A stretch of 64,000 bases of DNA, from positions 27,068 through 91,067 of the forward strand of contig JANQOE010000091.1 of assembly GCA_028279245.1 (NCBI GenBank). Reading direction: 5' to 3'. Position 1 is the first letter of the stretch, and the number at the start of each line of letters is the position of its first letter. The position numbers were made by a program, and so were the translations under genes. Origin of the DNA: Alphaproteobacteria bacterium (GTDB lineage: Bacteria > Pseudomonadota > Alphaproteobacteria > UBA6615). A model generated the notes under the pieces. That model had not been told where the DNA came from. It saw only the letters and a program-made list of their open reading frames with translations, and ran no database searches. Shown piece after piece: positions 16,578 to 25,329 of this stretch.

Positions 16578-18713
16578 TTAGGCGAGTTGGCGCTTGGCCA
16601 GGTTGTAGAAGGCACCTTCACGGGCCATTAGCTCGTCGTAGTTTCCACTTTCGGCGATCTTGCCGCGGTCCAGGACCAGGATCCGGTCGGCGTAGCGTAT
16701 CGTGCTTAAGCGGTGGGCAATGACCAATCGGCTGACGTTGAGGCTGCCAATGCTCTTCTGCACGACGGATTGGGTGTAGTTGTCGAGGGCACTGGTCGCC
16801 TCATCTAGCAGAACAATCTTGGGATTGCCGGCGAGCGCGCGAGCAATGACGATGCGCTGCTTCTGGCCGCCGGAAATTGTTCCGGCATCCTCCGATATGA
16901 ACGTGTCGAGCCCCATCGGCAGCAGGGATATCTCGTCCCCGATCGCCGCTTTGCGCGCAGCCTCCATAACCTCTTCGTCCGTGAGGACACGGCTACCGGC
17001 AATGTTGTGGTAAAGCGAGCCGGGCAGCAGGCTGGCGGATTGCAGGACCGTCCCGACCTGATGCCGGACCAATCTGGAATCAAGGCGTGCCAGGTCGTGG
17101 TTGTCGTAGTAGACAGTGCCCGATGTCGGCCGTTCAAAACCGAGTAGCAGCCGTAGAACTGTCGACTTGCCCGCCCCTGAGCCTCCGACCAGAGCGACAA
17201 ACTCGCCGGGCTCCACGCTGAAGCTAACGTTATCGACAACGAGCGGACCGTCACTGCTATAGCGAAAACTCACATTGCGAAACGCGAACGCGCCGGCCAG
17301 CTGTCCGGGATCGGCGGCCGCTTCCTCGACCTCCGGCTTGGCTCGTAGGACCGGAGCAGCCCGATCGATCAGCGGTGCAATGGAGACCAGCGCGTTCAAT
17401 GACGTGCCGAAGGTCCCGATGGCGGCGATAAACTGACCGAACGCCGCGTTGAATGCCGTAAACGCGCCAAGACTTACCGCCTCGGCCCGCATCCCGGCCA
17501 CGACAATCGCGCCGGCGATCCCCAGCGGACCTATGATGCCGATGAATGTGTTCTGCAGAGTCTGCAACCGCGTGTACTGCCAAACCGCCCGTTGTTGGTG
17601 AGAGAAGGGTGTCGACCATTGCAGCAGACCGCGCTCCTCCGCCGCAGCCAGTCGCAGCTTGTTAATGCCGGCAAGAAGGCCGAAGACGCTGCTTGTGACC
17701 TCGCCTTGCGCGAGCCGGTACGCCTTGACGTGCTTGATCTGCATCCAAGCCAACACGCAGAGTATGATCGCGACAACCGCTGCATAGCCGACTCCAAAAA
17801 TGGCGAGACGCCGGTCATAGAACAGCATCAGGGTGAAGCTGACGACAGAGAACAGGCCGCTGAGCACACCGCCCAACACCTGCCCGGTCAGGAGTTGCCG
17901 GGCTTCGTCAATCGCCAGGACGCGGCGGACCAGGTCCCCGGATGAATACTGGCGGAAGAATGTAGAAGGTAGCCGCAGCACGCGGTCCCAGATCGCCGCC
18001 TGCAGCCGCATGTTGACGAGAGACTCCAGTCGGATTGTCAGCAACGAACGCACGGCCCCCAAGGCTAGAATTCCGCACGCGCCAGCCGCGACCAGTGCCG
18101 CCATCTCGATCATCAGGGGTGTGCGGCCGTCGGGGATCGCCTTCGAAACAACGACGCTGGTCGCGATCGGCACGATCAGCGCGATGATCGTCGCGAGGCC
18201 GGCCGCCCCGACCAAGGCCAAGAGTTCGCCCTTCGCATGGCGCATGGCAAAGTCGACGAAGGTTCGGGCGGTGAGGGGCCCATGGAAGCCGGGATAGATC
18301 TGGAAACCGACATCGGCGACTTGTTCCGCAATTGTCCGCGTCATCGGCGTCAAAACACCGCTTTGCGGGTCCTGGACGAAGCAGGCGTTTCGGTCACGGA
18401 TGACGGCGAGTGGCGTGTTGTCGGGGCCATGCGTAACAAGAAGCGATGGACCTTCCTCCTTCCACCAGTTCCCGTCGACATTGACCTGCCGATATCGGAA
18501 TCCCGAAAGCAACGCCAGACGCCGCAGCGCCTCGCCAACGGTTTCGCCGCCGATCCCCGCGATTTTCTGGTTTACCTGGAAACCGTCATGGGCACCTATC
18601 ATGCCGACGGCTCGAACCAGTGCATGGTGGTGCTGACCAACCGGCTGCACCAAGGGGGAACCGCCGGCGATCGACGAAACACGCTGGTAGACGGTCGCAA
18701 GTTCCGCGGTCAT
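16578..18713 (-). CDS. NHLM-type ABC transporter, second component, without active peptidase
   Basis: 711-residue ABC exporter half: an N-terminal ~150-residue region without a recognisable catalytic Cys, a six-helix membrane domain (about residues 165-440) and an ATPase domain. Walker A is GGSGAGKST, the signature ISGGQKQRIVIARAL, Walker B IVLLDEATSALD. It matches the partner subunit of NHLM bacteriocin export systems. Its ATG overlaps the stop of the peptidase-containing transporter gene (ATGA), so the two are made together and probably form a heterodimer. Confidence 0.9.
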   Translation of the reverse strand: MTAELATVYQRVSSIAGGSPLVQPVGQHHHALVRAVGMIGAHDGFQVNQKIAGIGGETVGEALRRLALLSGFRYRQVNVDGNWWKEEGPSLLVTHGPDNTPLAVIRDRNACFVQDPQSGVLTPMTRTIAEQVADVGFQIYPGFHGPLTARTFVDFAMRHAKGELLALVGAAGLATIIALIVPIATSVVVSKAIPDGRTPLMIEMAALVAAGACGILALGAVRSLLTIRLESLVNMRLQAAIWDRVLRLPSTFFRQYSSGDLVRRVLAIDEARQLLTGQVLGGVLSGLFSVVSFTLMLFYDRRLAIFGVGYAAVVAIILCVLAWMQIKHVKAYRLAQGEVTSSVFGLLAGINKLRLAAAEERGLLQWSTPFSHQQRAVWQYTRLQTLQNTFIGIIGPLGIAGAIVVAGMRAEAVSLGAFTAFNAAFGQFIAAIGTFGTSLNALVSIAPLIDRAAPVLRAKPEVEEAAADPGQLAGAFAFRNVSFRYSSDGPLVVDNVSFSVEPGEFVALVGGSGAGKSTVLRLLLGFERPTSGTVYYDNHDLARLDSRLVRHQVGTVLQSASLLPGSLYHNIAGSRVLTDEEVMEAARKAAIGDEISLLPMGLDTFISEDAGTISGGQKQRIVIARALAGNPKIVLLDEATSALDNYTQSVVQKSIGSLNVSRLVIAHRLSTIRYADRILVLDRGKIAESGNYDELMAREGAFYNLAKRQLA

Positions 18714-20896
18714 CCGGTTTCGCCCGCGCGGATGAGCCGGTGGTAGGCACCGTCTAACGCCATGAGTTCGTCATGGCTACCGCGCTCCACCACCCGCCCC
18801 TTGTCCAGGACGATGATTTCATCGCAGTCGCGGATAGTACTCAGGCGGTGGGCGACGAGAAGGCAGGAGATCATTCGCCTCTTTAGCGCTTCCATGATCC
18901 GCAGTTCGGTGATCGGATCCAGTGCCGACGTCGCTTCGTCCATGATCAGCAGGGACGGCGACCGCACGATCGCCCGCGCGATTTCGACCCTTTGACGCTC
19001 GCCACCGCTCAGATTGCGGCCGTTCTCCTCGACCCGCGCGTCAATACCCTCGGCATTGGCGGATAGAAGATCAACAATCTGCGCCGTCTCGGCCGCCGCG
19101 ACTAGATCGTCCTCAGTAACACTTGGGTCCCATAGGGTCAGGTTTTCCCGAAATGTACCCTCGAAGAGCACAATGTCTTGGTCGACGAAGCCAACAGTAT
19201 CGGCCAGGCTTTGCCGGTCAATACTCCTGATGTCCACGCCATTGATCTGAATCGAACCGTCCCAAGGTTGGAACAGGCCGCTGGCCAGCTTGCCGAGAGT
19301 CGATTTGCCGCACCCCGAGGCCCCGACCAACGCCGTCCAGCCACCGCGGTCGATGGTCAGGTTGAAGTTCTCGACCATGGCCGGCGCCTGCCGGTTGTAG
19401 CCAAAGGAGACGTTCTCCAGCCGCAAAGCAGCCGGCCCGCCTTGCGGCAGTGGCTGCCGCTCACCATCGGACGTGTGCCGCCAATCGACCTGATGCTTCA
19501 GTACATCGTCGATCCGCGTAAGGTTTGCGGCCGCCTGCTGCGTTTGGCCGACCGTGTTGACCATCTGCTGCACTGGTTCGGAAACGGCGGCGAATAGCGC
19601 CTGAAACGCAATCAGGGCACCTAACGTTAGCGCCGAGTCAATCACCCGCTCGCCACCGACCCAAAGCGCCAGCGCGGTCGTCATGGTGACAACAAAGGCG
19701 GGCATCAGTGCCGATAGCTGATCCAGCCGTGCAACCGATTGCTCCGACATCAGCGCGCGTGCATGATAGCCCGCCCACTTCCCGAAGAAATCGTCTTCGC
19801 CACCCGTCGATTTCAACGTTTCGATCGCCTTCAAGCCGATGTGGCTGGCTGCAAACAGCTTGCCCTGGTCGACACTCAACCGAACCGACGATTCAAACCG
19901 CGCCCGGTGAAACAATCGTAAGACGACCAGATTTGTCAGCGCGCCAACGATCGCCACGACGGCGAGTACCGGCTCTAGCATGATCATCAGAACGAACAGT
20001 ATCGCCGCACTGAACAGATTGAATATCGCGACCCCAATCTGCGACGAAATAAGCTGGGAAACCGTGTCCACGCTGGAGATACGGCTGGCAATGTCACCCT
20101 GATATCGCAACGCAAAGAACTGCGACGGCAATCGGAGCACGTGCCAGAGGAACTTCGTGGTCTTGTTAGCCGTCATGTGCGTGCCGATACGCCACAGAGT
20201 GGCAAACTTCAGCCACGACAGCAGTAACTGGAAGGAAATTGCGAGCAAGAGCGCCAGTATCAGAGGTCTAAGCCAGCGCTTCTGGCCGTCCAGCAAGATG
20301 TTCTCGACAAAAACCCCGGCAAAGTTAGGAATTGTAAAGCTCGGCAGGACGATCAGAATGCCAATAAGAATGACGAAAGCGAGTTGAACCCGGTAGTCTG
20401 CCGCTTGATGTAGTATTTCGGCAATCGGCTTACTGCGCTTTCCGCCGCGTTCGAATCCGTCACCGGGCTCAATCGCCAGCGCCACACCGGAGAAGCTTTT
20501 CTCAAACTCCGAAAAGGGCACGGCGCGGCGTCCGACGGCGGGGTCGTTCAAGTAGGCGCGATCCTTCGACGCGCCCTCCAAGACCAGGAAGTGGCTAAAG
20601 TTCCAGAATAGAATGACGGGGAAGGGGCCTTTCAAGACCTCGTCGGCCGTGGTGCGCATACCTCGGGTCTGGCACCCATATTGACGGGCAACTTTGAGGA
20701 CATTGGCAGCGTTGCTTCCGTCCCGCGACACACCGCACTGTACGCGGAGCACATCCAGGCTCACATGCCGGCCAAAATGGCCCAACACCATGCCGAGACT
20801 GGCGGCGCCGCACTCAACGGCCTCCATCTGGATCACCAGCGGCGTCCGCACGCGGCGGCGTGACAGTCCGCCGGGTTTCCCACGTTTCAGGAGCAT
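18710..20896 (-). CDS. NHLM-type peptidase/ABC exporter (C39 domain)
   Basis: 728-residue exporter with an N-terminal C39 peptidase that should cut leaders after Gly-Gly during export. The catalytic residues are visible: Gln23 and Cys29 in QMEAVECGAA, His102 in FSHFLVLEG and Asp118 in LNDPAVG. A membrane domain (about 150-440) and ATPase follow: GASGCGKST, LSGGERQRVEIARAI, LLIMDEATSALD. Its ATG directly abuts the stop of the HlyD gene. The precursors all end their leaders in LAGG, a fitting substrate. Confidence 0.93.
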   Translation of the reverse strand: MLLKRGKPGGLSRRRVRTPLVIQMEAVECGAASLGMVLGHFGRHVSLDVLRVQCGVSRDGSNAANVLKVARQYGCQTRGMRTTADEVLKGPFPVILFWNFSHFLVLEGASKDRAYLNDPAVGRRAVPFSEFEKSFSGVALAIEPGDGFERGGKRSKPIAEILHQAADYRVQLAFVILIGILIVLPSFTIPNFAGVFVENILLDGQKRWLRPLILALLLAISFQLLLSWLKFATLWRIGTHMTANKTTKFLWHVLRLPSQFFALRYQGDIASRISSVDTVSQLISSQIGVAIFNLFSAAILFVLMIMLEPVLAVVAIVGALTNLVVLRLFHRARFESSVRLSVDQGKLFAASHIGLKAIETLKSTGGEDDFFGKWAGYHARALMSEQSVARLDQLSALMPAFVVTMTTALALWVGGERVIDSALTLGALIAFQALFAAVSEPVQQMVNTVGQTQQAAANLTRIDDVLKHQVDWRHTSDGERQPLPQGGPAALRLENVSFGYNRQAPAMVENFNLTIDRGGWTALVGASGCGKSTLGKLASGLFQPWDGSIQINGVDIRSIDRQSLADTVGFVDQDIVLFEGTFRENLTLWDPSVTEDDLVAAAETAQIVDLLSANAEGIDARVEENGRNLSGGERQRVEIARAIVRSPSLLIMDEATSALDPITELRIMEALKRRMISCLLVAHRLSTIRDCDEIIVLDKGRVVERGSHDELMALDGAYHRLIRAGETG

Positions 20897-22183
20897 TTAT
20901 GCGCCGAGAAGGCTTCGTATCGCGGGCACGATCAGAGAGACTGGTGGTTGCTCCCTGACCACAACCTCGACATTGGTGAGTGTACCGGTCTTGATCTGGA
21001 AGTCCGGGCCGGTGCCGAACCACCAGTCGAAGCCGCTGCTATTCGCCGGGTCGGCGGTCACCTCGATACGCGCCAGGAAGTTCGATCCTTCGTCATTGAA
21101 TTTGTCTGCAAGTTTGGGATTCTGGAGCAGACTATTTGCCTGCGCTTGCGAAACCGGCTCGGTCGACACAAAGGAGACCACCCCGCGGATCGATCCAAAC
21201 TCCGCCTTGTTTACCGATGACGGTATGACGCGGACCGGCATACCTAACTCGACGCGGCGGGCTTGTTTGGAGTCGAGGAATGCGATGACCTCTGACCCCG
21301 CGTGTCCGCCGGCGACGGTCATAAACGCGTCGGACGGCGCGACATTCTGTCCAACGCCGGCGCGGATCTCCTGAACGATTCCGCTTATCGGCGCGCGGAC
21401 GACTCTCTCAAGTTCGCTGAGTGTCGAAAGCCGAGTGAGTTTCCGCTGTTGGACATTGATTTGTTCCTGGGTTTCATCGACCTTCCCCGCCAGGTCGGCC
21501 ACAAGATCAGCGAAATTCTGTTCGGCAACAGACTTTTGGATTTGCAGGTCGCCGATTTGGGACACGATGTCCTGATAGCCGGCGCGCGCATCCAACTCGG
21601 CTCGCCTGTTGGCCAGCCCTCGTCTGAGCAGGTCGATTTCCGCCTCGAGATACTCATGAGCTTCCGCGCGGCCCTGCTCTAACTCGGCGATGACCTCGCT
21701 GATCTGCTTGACCGTTTCGGCAGTCACCAGCCGGTGCCGTTCGATCTCTCGTGTTTGGCGGTCCTGCTGGTTCTGCAGCAGCAACTCCAGATCGTCGATA
21801 GCGTCCAGTGTTGCCTCAATCTCTGCCTCGAGCTCGAAAAGGTTCAAGTCGGCCAGAACGGCCCCGGCCTCAACGACGTCGCCGACATCCACATGTAAGG
21901 TGCTAATCCGACCGGCGGCACGGGCTTGAACGGGGGCGATCCGCTCATCCTTGCGCAGCAGGATGCCCTCGCCTTGCGCTTTGGTGGGCACACTTCCAAA
22001 GAACCCCCAGAACACGGCGACAGAGGCGATCAGGGTCAGACCGGCGAAAGCGAACACGTACCCGCGCGGTACGATGGAGATCCGCACATCCAGGTTCTCC
22101 TGCCCGCGCCGGTCCCGCCGTTTGGTATCTCGGCCGCCGGCCGCGTCCGGAGTTTCCGCGCTTTCACTCATAGGTGCTGCCAC
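20897..22183 (-). CDS. HlyD-family secretion adaptor (NHLM type)
   Basis: 428-residue periplasmic adaptor: a short basic cytoplasmic N-terminus, one membrane helix (about residues 40-62, YVFAFAGLTLIASVAVFWGFF), a lipoyl-like segment (GRISTLHVDVGDVVEAGAVLADL), a long coiled-coil hairpin (about 120-270) and a C-terminal beta domain. It should link the ABC exporter to the outer envelope. I give the GTG at 22183; the ATG at 22171 is equally possible, with no strong ribosome site to decide. It is immediately followed by the peptidase-transporter gene. Confidence 0.88.
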   Translation of the reverse strand: MAAPMSESAETPDAAGGRDTKRRDRRGQENLDVRISIVPRGYVFAFAGLTLIASVAVFWGFFGSVPTKAQGEGILLRKDERIAPVQARAAGRISTLHVDVGDVVEAGAVLADLNLFELEAEIEATLDAIDDLELLLQNQQDRQTREIERHRLVTAETVKQISEVIAELEQGRAEAHEYLEAEIDLLRRGLANRRAELDARAGYQDIVSQIGDLQIQKSVAEQNFADLVADLAGKVDETQEQINVQQRKLTRLSTLSELERVVRAPISGIVQEIRAGVGQNVAPSDAFMTVAGGHAGSEVIAFLDSKQARRVELGMPVRVIPSSVNKAEFGSIRGVVSFVSTEPVSQAQANSLLQNPKLADKFNDEGSNFLARIEVTADPANSSGFDWWFGTGPDFQIKTGTLTNVEVVVREQPPVSLIVPAIRSLLGA

Positions 22184-22198
22184 CGGACCGGCACGACG

Positions 22199-23158
22199 TC
22201 AGATCGGTAGGCGGGCCGAGTGTACCTCGGCAAGGCGGGTTAAGGCCGGGCCCAGCCGCCGCTTGAGAAAGCGAACCATCGCCGGATGTTCCGGTGCAAC
22301 TGTCCAGCTGCCATGGGCCCTGGGGGAGAAGTTCATATCCTCCAGATGCCAGAGGATGGCTTGCCGGACGAGCAGCGCATAGGCGCCCAATCCGGCAAAA
22401 GGCGGCTCCACCCAACCCAGCGTAAACCGTACCTTGTCGGCATCTATGCGGTGGCACAGCAACCACCCCCGGATTGAACCGTCGATAAGCAAGACGGCGC
22501 CCTCGTCGTCAAACGCCTCCGGGTGCAAGAAAGGATTGAGCTGATCGGGAATGGCAGAGGACGAAGCCGCACGGTGGCGCAGCGCATCGCGCTGGGCCGC
22601 GGACGTTTCCCCCCAACGCACCAGCAGATGCGGTGGCAGCCGCGTCTTAATCCGTTCGATGATGGTCGTGGACATGGCCGGCAGTTCGAGGATGCGGTTT
22701 GCCGGCGCCTCGGCAATGTGGTTCTCGAGGACGGGCGGCTCCCAATCGCTCTTCATCAGGACGCGCCGAAAAGCCGGCGCGCTCGGCAGATCGTCCGCGA
22801 ACGTCGCGGTCACTGCGGATGCGCCCGCCCGCCGGCATGTGTCGGCCGCTGCCTGCATCAGCGCCGTTCCGACACCGCGGTTGCGATGTCCCTCGGGCGT
22901 AAATAACGACAACAGTTCGGCGCCGTCGGTGGTGGCACGCTCGACCAGGGCGAGACCCACGATCTCGCGGGCCCGTTTGGCCGTGAGTGCGATGACACCC
23001 TCGTCGCTCAACAGACGTGGCTGATAGGCGGGGAACGTCATGCCAGTAAGAAGTTGCCGCTCGAACATGCCCGCTTCCGCCGTAACGAGCGCGGGCGCCG
23101 TGCCGCCGCTCGTGCGCCGGTTCGAGCAATCGTCGTATCCGCTCACAGCTGGCTGCAT
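22199..23158 (-). CDS. GNAT family N-acetyltransferase in the RiPP cluster
   Basis: 319-residue protein with a GNAT domain in its N-terminal half. The acetyl-CoA loop HRNRGVGTALM is at 91-101, followed by AAADTCRRAGASAVTATF. The C-terminal half (APEHPAMVRFLKRRLGPALTRL near its end) may be a second, degenerate GNAT fold. ATG 23158 has a strong GGAGG ribosome site. It heads the export operon, 15 bp before the HlyD start, and is preceded by a precursor array. Possible roles are acetylation of a peptide (all cores begin with Lys) or self-protection; both are inference. Confidence 0.82.
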   Translation of the reverse strand: MQPAVSGYDDCSNRRTSGGTAPALVTAEAGMFERQLLTGMTFPAYQPRLLSDEGVIALTAKRAREIVGLALVERATTDGAELLSLFTPEGHRNRGVGTALMQAAADTCRRAGASAVTATFADDLPSAPAFRRVLMKSDWEPPVLENHIAEAPANRILELPAMSTTIIERIKTRLPPHLLVRWGETSAAQRDALRHRAASSSAIPDQLNPFLHPEAFDDEGAVLLIDGSIRGWLLCHRIDADKVRFTLGWVEPPFAGLGAYALLVRQAILWHLEDMNFSPRAHGSWTVAPEHPAMVRFLKRRLGPALTRLAEVHSARLPI

Positions 23159-23265
23159 ACAAAACCTCCACTCGTCGGCGCAGCTGGGGCTGGGGGTCCG
23201 TGACGTACAGGAGCCGTTAACTCCCCGAACCGTCCGTCCTCTAGTCCCAGCGCGCGTCGTTTCGT

Positions 23266-23547
23266 CTAGGGCTTGAAGCTCTTCGCGACGTCCACGGCGA
23301 ACTTTTCCTCGCGCGACTTGCCGCCGGCGAGGTTTTGCAGATCCGCATCCGACAAGTCGCCGGCCTGCGAGGGCGTCGCCGGCAGCACGATATGCATCGT
23401 GTCGGTGGTATTCTCGACGATCTTCAGGTTCAGCCCCGGTGGCAGGTCGATGCCATAACTGGCCAGCACCGTCTTTGGGTCGTTCAACAACTGCGCCTTG
23501 AAGTCCGCATCGGACCAGGCACGGGCGATAACTTGGGCACTATCCAT
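23266..23547 (-). CDS. NHLP-leader RiPP precursor peptide R1
   Basis: 93 residues; leader variant WSDADFKAQL and ENTTDTMH. The 17-residue core KSREEKFAVDVAKSFKP has only Ser as heterocyclisable residue and is highly charged. It is the last peptide before the GNAT-export operon; the 107-bp gap 23159-23265 shows no gene or obvious terminator. Confidence 0.92.
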   Translation of the reverse strand: MDSAQVIARAWSDADFKAQLLNDPKTVLASYGIDLPPGLNLKIVENTTDTMHIVLPATPSQAGDLSDADLQNLAGGKSREEKFAVDVAKSFKP

Positions 23548-23596
23548 TACTGTTGCTCCTTGCTGGATCGCTTCTTCGTACGTTCGCGTGATTTCC

Positions 23597-23661
23597 ACTC
23601 TAGCCAGGGCTTGCCCTTCGCCAAGGGCTGAGCGTCTCAAGTTTGTAGTCTCTGAGTCTCA
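23597..23661 (-). promoter_or_regulatory. Phased-repeat promoter element, copy 6
   Basis: On the minus strand: boxes TGAGACTC (23654-23661) and TGAGACGC (23632-23639), TTGGCG 23619-23624, 16-bp spacer, TAGAGT 23597-23602. It drives R1 and possibly, by read-through, the GNAT-HlyD-ABC-ABC-MT operon. Confidence 0.78.
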
Positions 23662-23698
23662 CGCCGGCACCGGCGGGGATGCGCCGTCGGGCGAAGCG

Positions 23699-23737
23699 GC
23701 CGGCAGGTCGATGCCATATCCGACTATGGCCGCCTCC
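23699..23737 (-). pseudogene. Short remnant of an NHLP precursor (leader middle)
   Basis: The minus strand encodes EAAIVGYGIDLPA, the middle of a precursor leader, with nothing recognisable on either side. It lies between R2's stop and promoter copy 6 and looks like a deletion scrap. Confidence 0.65.
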
Positions 23738-23767
23738 GGCAGTTTGGGAGATACGCCCGGCCGACGG

Positions 23768-24061
23768 CTAGCAATACACAGGCTGCGCATGCAGGGGTAT
23801 GCCGTTGTCATAAAGGCTCCCTAATCCTTTCTTGCCGCCGGCGAGCTCTTGAAGGTCTGCATCCGTCAAGTCACCGGCCTGCGACGGCCTCGCCGGGAGC
23901 ACGATGTGCATCGTGTCCGCTGTGTTCTCGACGATCTTCAGGTCTAGTCCCGTCGGCAGGTCGATGCCGTAACTGGCCAGCACCGTCTTTGGGTCGGTTA
24001 GCAACTGCGCCTTGAAGTCCGCATCGGACCACGCACGGGCGATAACTTGGGCACTATTCAT
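23768..24061 (-). CDS. NHLP-leader RiPP precursor peptide R2
   Basis: 97 residues starting MNSAQ (the only Asn at position 2). The leader has DADFKAQLLTDPK, DLPTGLDLK and DLTDADLQELAGG. The 21-residue core begins KKGLGSLYDNGIPLHAQ and ends PVYC, a C-terminal Cys. Ribosome site region AATGGAGC. Confidence 0.92.
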   Translation of the reverse strand: MNSAQVIARAWSDADFKAQLLTDPKTVLASYGIDLPTGLDLKIVENTADTMHIVLPARPSQAGDLTDADLQELAGGKKGLGSLYDNGIPLHAQPVYC

Positions 24062-24110
24062 TACTGTTGCTCCATTACTGGATCGTTCTTCAGAAGTTCG
24101 CGTGGTTTCT

Positions 24111-24175
24111 AGTCTAGCCAGGGCCTGCCCCTCGCCAAGGGCTGAGCGTCTCAAGTTTGTAGTCCCTGCGTCTCA
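24111..24175 (-). promoter_or_regulatory. Phased-repeat promoter element, copy 7
   Basis: Minus strand: boxes TGAGACGC at 24168-24175 and 24146-24153, TTGGCG 24133-24138, 16-bp spacer, TAGACT 24111-24116. Drives R2. Its upstream flank runs into the tail of pseudogene R3. Confidence 0.76.
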
Positions 24176-24195
24176 CGCCAGCGCCGGCGGGATTG

Positions 24196-24467
24196 TCAGT
24201 CAGGGCGAAGCCGTTGCCTCAGACCGTGCACAACCACCCCCTTGCGCGGTTCCGACATGTCGCTCTTTCCGCCGGCCAGATTCTGCGAATCCGCGTCCGA
24301 CAGGTCGCTGGCTTGCGACGGTGCCGCCACAGCACGAGGTGAAATCGCGTCGGGGGTGTTCTCGACAATGCTCAGATTCAGTCCCGCTGGCAGGTCTATG
24401 CCGTAGCCGGCAGGGACCCTTTCGGGTGGTCCAACAACTACGCCTTGAAGTCCGAACCGGACCAGGC
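24196..24467 (-). pseudogene. Decayed NHLP-leader precursor R3
   Basis: The minus strand reads AWSGSDFKA, an in-frame stop, then GYGIDLPAGLNLSIVENT, SDLSDADSQNLAGG and a tail KSDMSEPRKGVVVHGLRQ. The start codon and first codons are missing: the sequence jumps from the Trp-Ser region straight into a damaged promoter element at 24468. Its tail resembles that of pseudogene R7 (both have D-M/I-SEP). Confidence 0.88.
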
Positions 24468-24475
24468 TCGCTCTT

Positions 24476-24515
24476 CGCCGAGGGATGAGGGTCTCAATGT
24501 AGTCTCTGCGCCTCA
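24476..24515 (-). promoter_or_regulatory. Phased-repeat promoter element, copy 8 (deleted remnant)
   Basis: Minus strand: TGAGGCGC (24508-24515) and TGAGACCC (24489-24496) boxes at 19-bp spacing and TCGGCG (24476-24481) at the -35 place. The -10 and the whole leader region to the pseudogene are deleted, so it cannot work as the others do. Confidence 0.6.
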
Positions 24516-24517
24516 CG

Positions 24518-24536
24518 CTGACCCCGGCGGGGTCAG
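24518..24536. repeat. Perfect inverted repeat between R4 and R3
   Basis: CTGACCCC-GGC-GGGGTCAG, an 8-bp perfect stem with a 3-base loop. A wider inverted pair, GTGAGACGCAA (24538-24548) and TTGCGTATCTCAC, lies in the same gap (24537-24598). It may end the R4 transcript, but no T-run is seen. Confidence 0.5.
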
Positions 24537-24598
24537 AGTGAGACGCAATGGGTTTCCTCAGGCGCGCCGATCCACCATGGCGCCTTCTGTTGCGTATC

Positions 24599-24871
24599 TC
24601 ACGGGAGGGGTACGTGCTTGGCGCAAGGGTCCGCGAATTTCTTTCCGCCGGCGAGGTTTTGCAGATCCTCGTCTGACAGCTCGGCCGCCTGCGACGGCGT
24701 CGCCGGCAGCACAATGTGAATCGTGTCGGCGGTGTTTTCGGCGATCTTCAGGTTCAACCCCGCCGGAAGGTCGATACCGTATCCGGCTATGGCCGCCTTG
24801 GGGTCGCTCAACAACTGCGCCTTGAAGGCCGGGTCGGACCAGGCGCGGGCGATGACTTGGGCTGTATCCAT
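24599..24871 (-). CDS. NHLP-leader RiPP precursor peptide R4
   Basis: 90 residues; leader variant WSDPAFKAQLLSDPKAAIAG and NLKIAENTADT. The 14-residue core KKFADPCAKHVPLP has a single Cys and no Ser or Thr. Ribosome site AGCAAGGAGC. Confidence 0.92.
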   Translation of the reverse strand: MDTAQVIARAWSDPAFKAQLLSDPKAAIAGYGIDLPAGLNLKIAENTADTIHIVLPATPSQAAELSDEDLQNLAGGKKFADPCAKHVPLP

Positions 24872-24902
24872 TGCTGTTGCTCCTTGCTCTCAGCTTCTCA
24901 TG

Positions 24903-24967
24903 GTATTTCGCGAGGGGCGAGGTGCTCCAAGGGCTGAGCGTCTCAAAGTTCTAGTCACTGCGTCTCA
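24903..24967 (-). promoter_or_regulatory. Phased-repeat promoter element, copy 9 (weak -10)
   Basis: Minus strand: boxes TGAGACGC at 24960-24967 and 24938-24945, TTGGAG 24925-24930, 16-bp spacer, AAATAC at the -10 place (24903-24908). Spacing is intact but both core hexamers are altered. Its first box overlaps the 3' end of R5. Confidence 0.6.
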
Positions 24968-25243
24968 TGGCGGAGTAATTGCATAGAGCCCCTCTTTATC
25001 CTGCACCTTCGTTTTCCCACCGGCGAGGTTGTGCAGATCTGCGTCTGACAAGTCGCCGGCCTGTGACGGTGTCGCCGGCAGCACGATATGCATCGTGTCG
25101 GCGGTGTTCTCGACGATCTTCAGGTTCAACCCCGCCGGCAGATCGACGCCGTAACTGGCCAGCACCGTCCTCGGGTCGGTTAGCAGTTGCGCTTTGAAGT
25201 CCGGGTCGGACCAGGCGCGGGCGATGACTTGGGCACTATCCAT
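24965..25243 (-). CDS. NHLP-leader RiPP precursor peptide R5
   Basis: 92 residues; leader ends DADLHNLAGG. The 16-residue core KTKVQDKEGLYAITPP has two Thr and no Cys. Its 5' leader matches that of R1 and R2 for about 45 bp, then breaks off just before the -10, so this gene has lost its own promoter and would depend on read-through from R6. Confidence 0.9.
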   Translation of the reverse strand: MDSAQVIARAWSDPDFKAQLLTDPRTVLASYGVDLPAGLNLKIVENTADTMHIVLPATPSQAGDLSDADLHNLAGGKTKVQDKEGLYAITPP

Positions 25244-25292
25244 TGCAGTTGCTCCTTGCTGGATCGCTTCTTCGTAAGTTCGCGTGGTTTCT

Positions 25293-25329
25293 ACGGCAAG
25301 TTGATGCCATGACCGGCCAGCGCGGCGAT
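25293..25329 (-). pseudogene. Short remnant of an NHLP precursor (leader middle)
   Basis: The minus strand encodes IAALAGHGINLP, recognisable as the GYGIDLPAG region of a leader, fused to the 5' untranslated region of R5. It marks a deletion that removed the rest of a precursor and R5's promoter. Confidence 0.6.

Noticed and set aside
16578..18713. Second ABC transporter as a second C39 peptidase
   Set aside because: Its N-terminal region has no QxxxxxC motif or matching His/Asp; only the 18710-20896 protein shows the catalytic residues.
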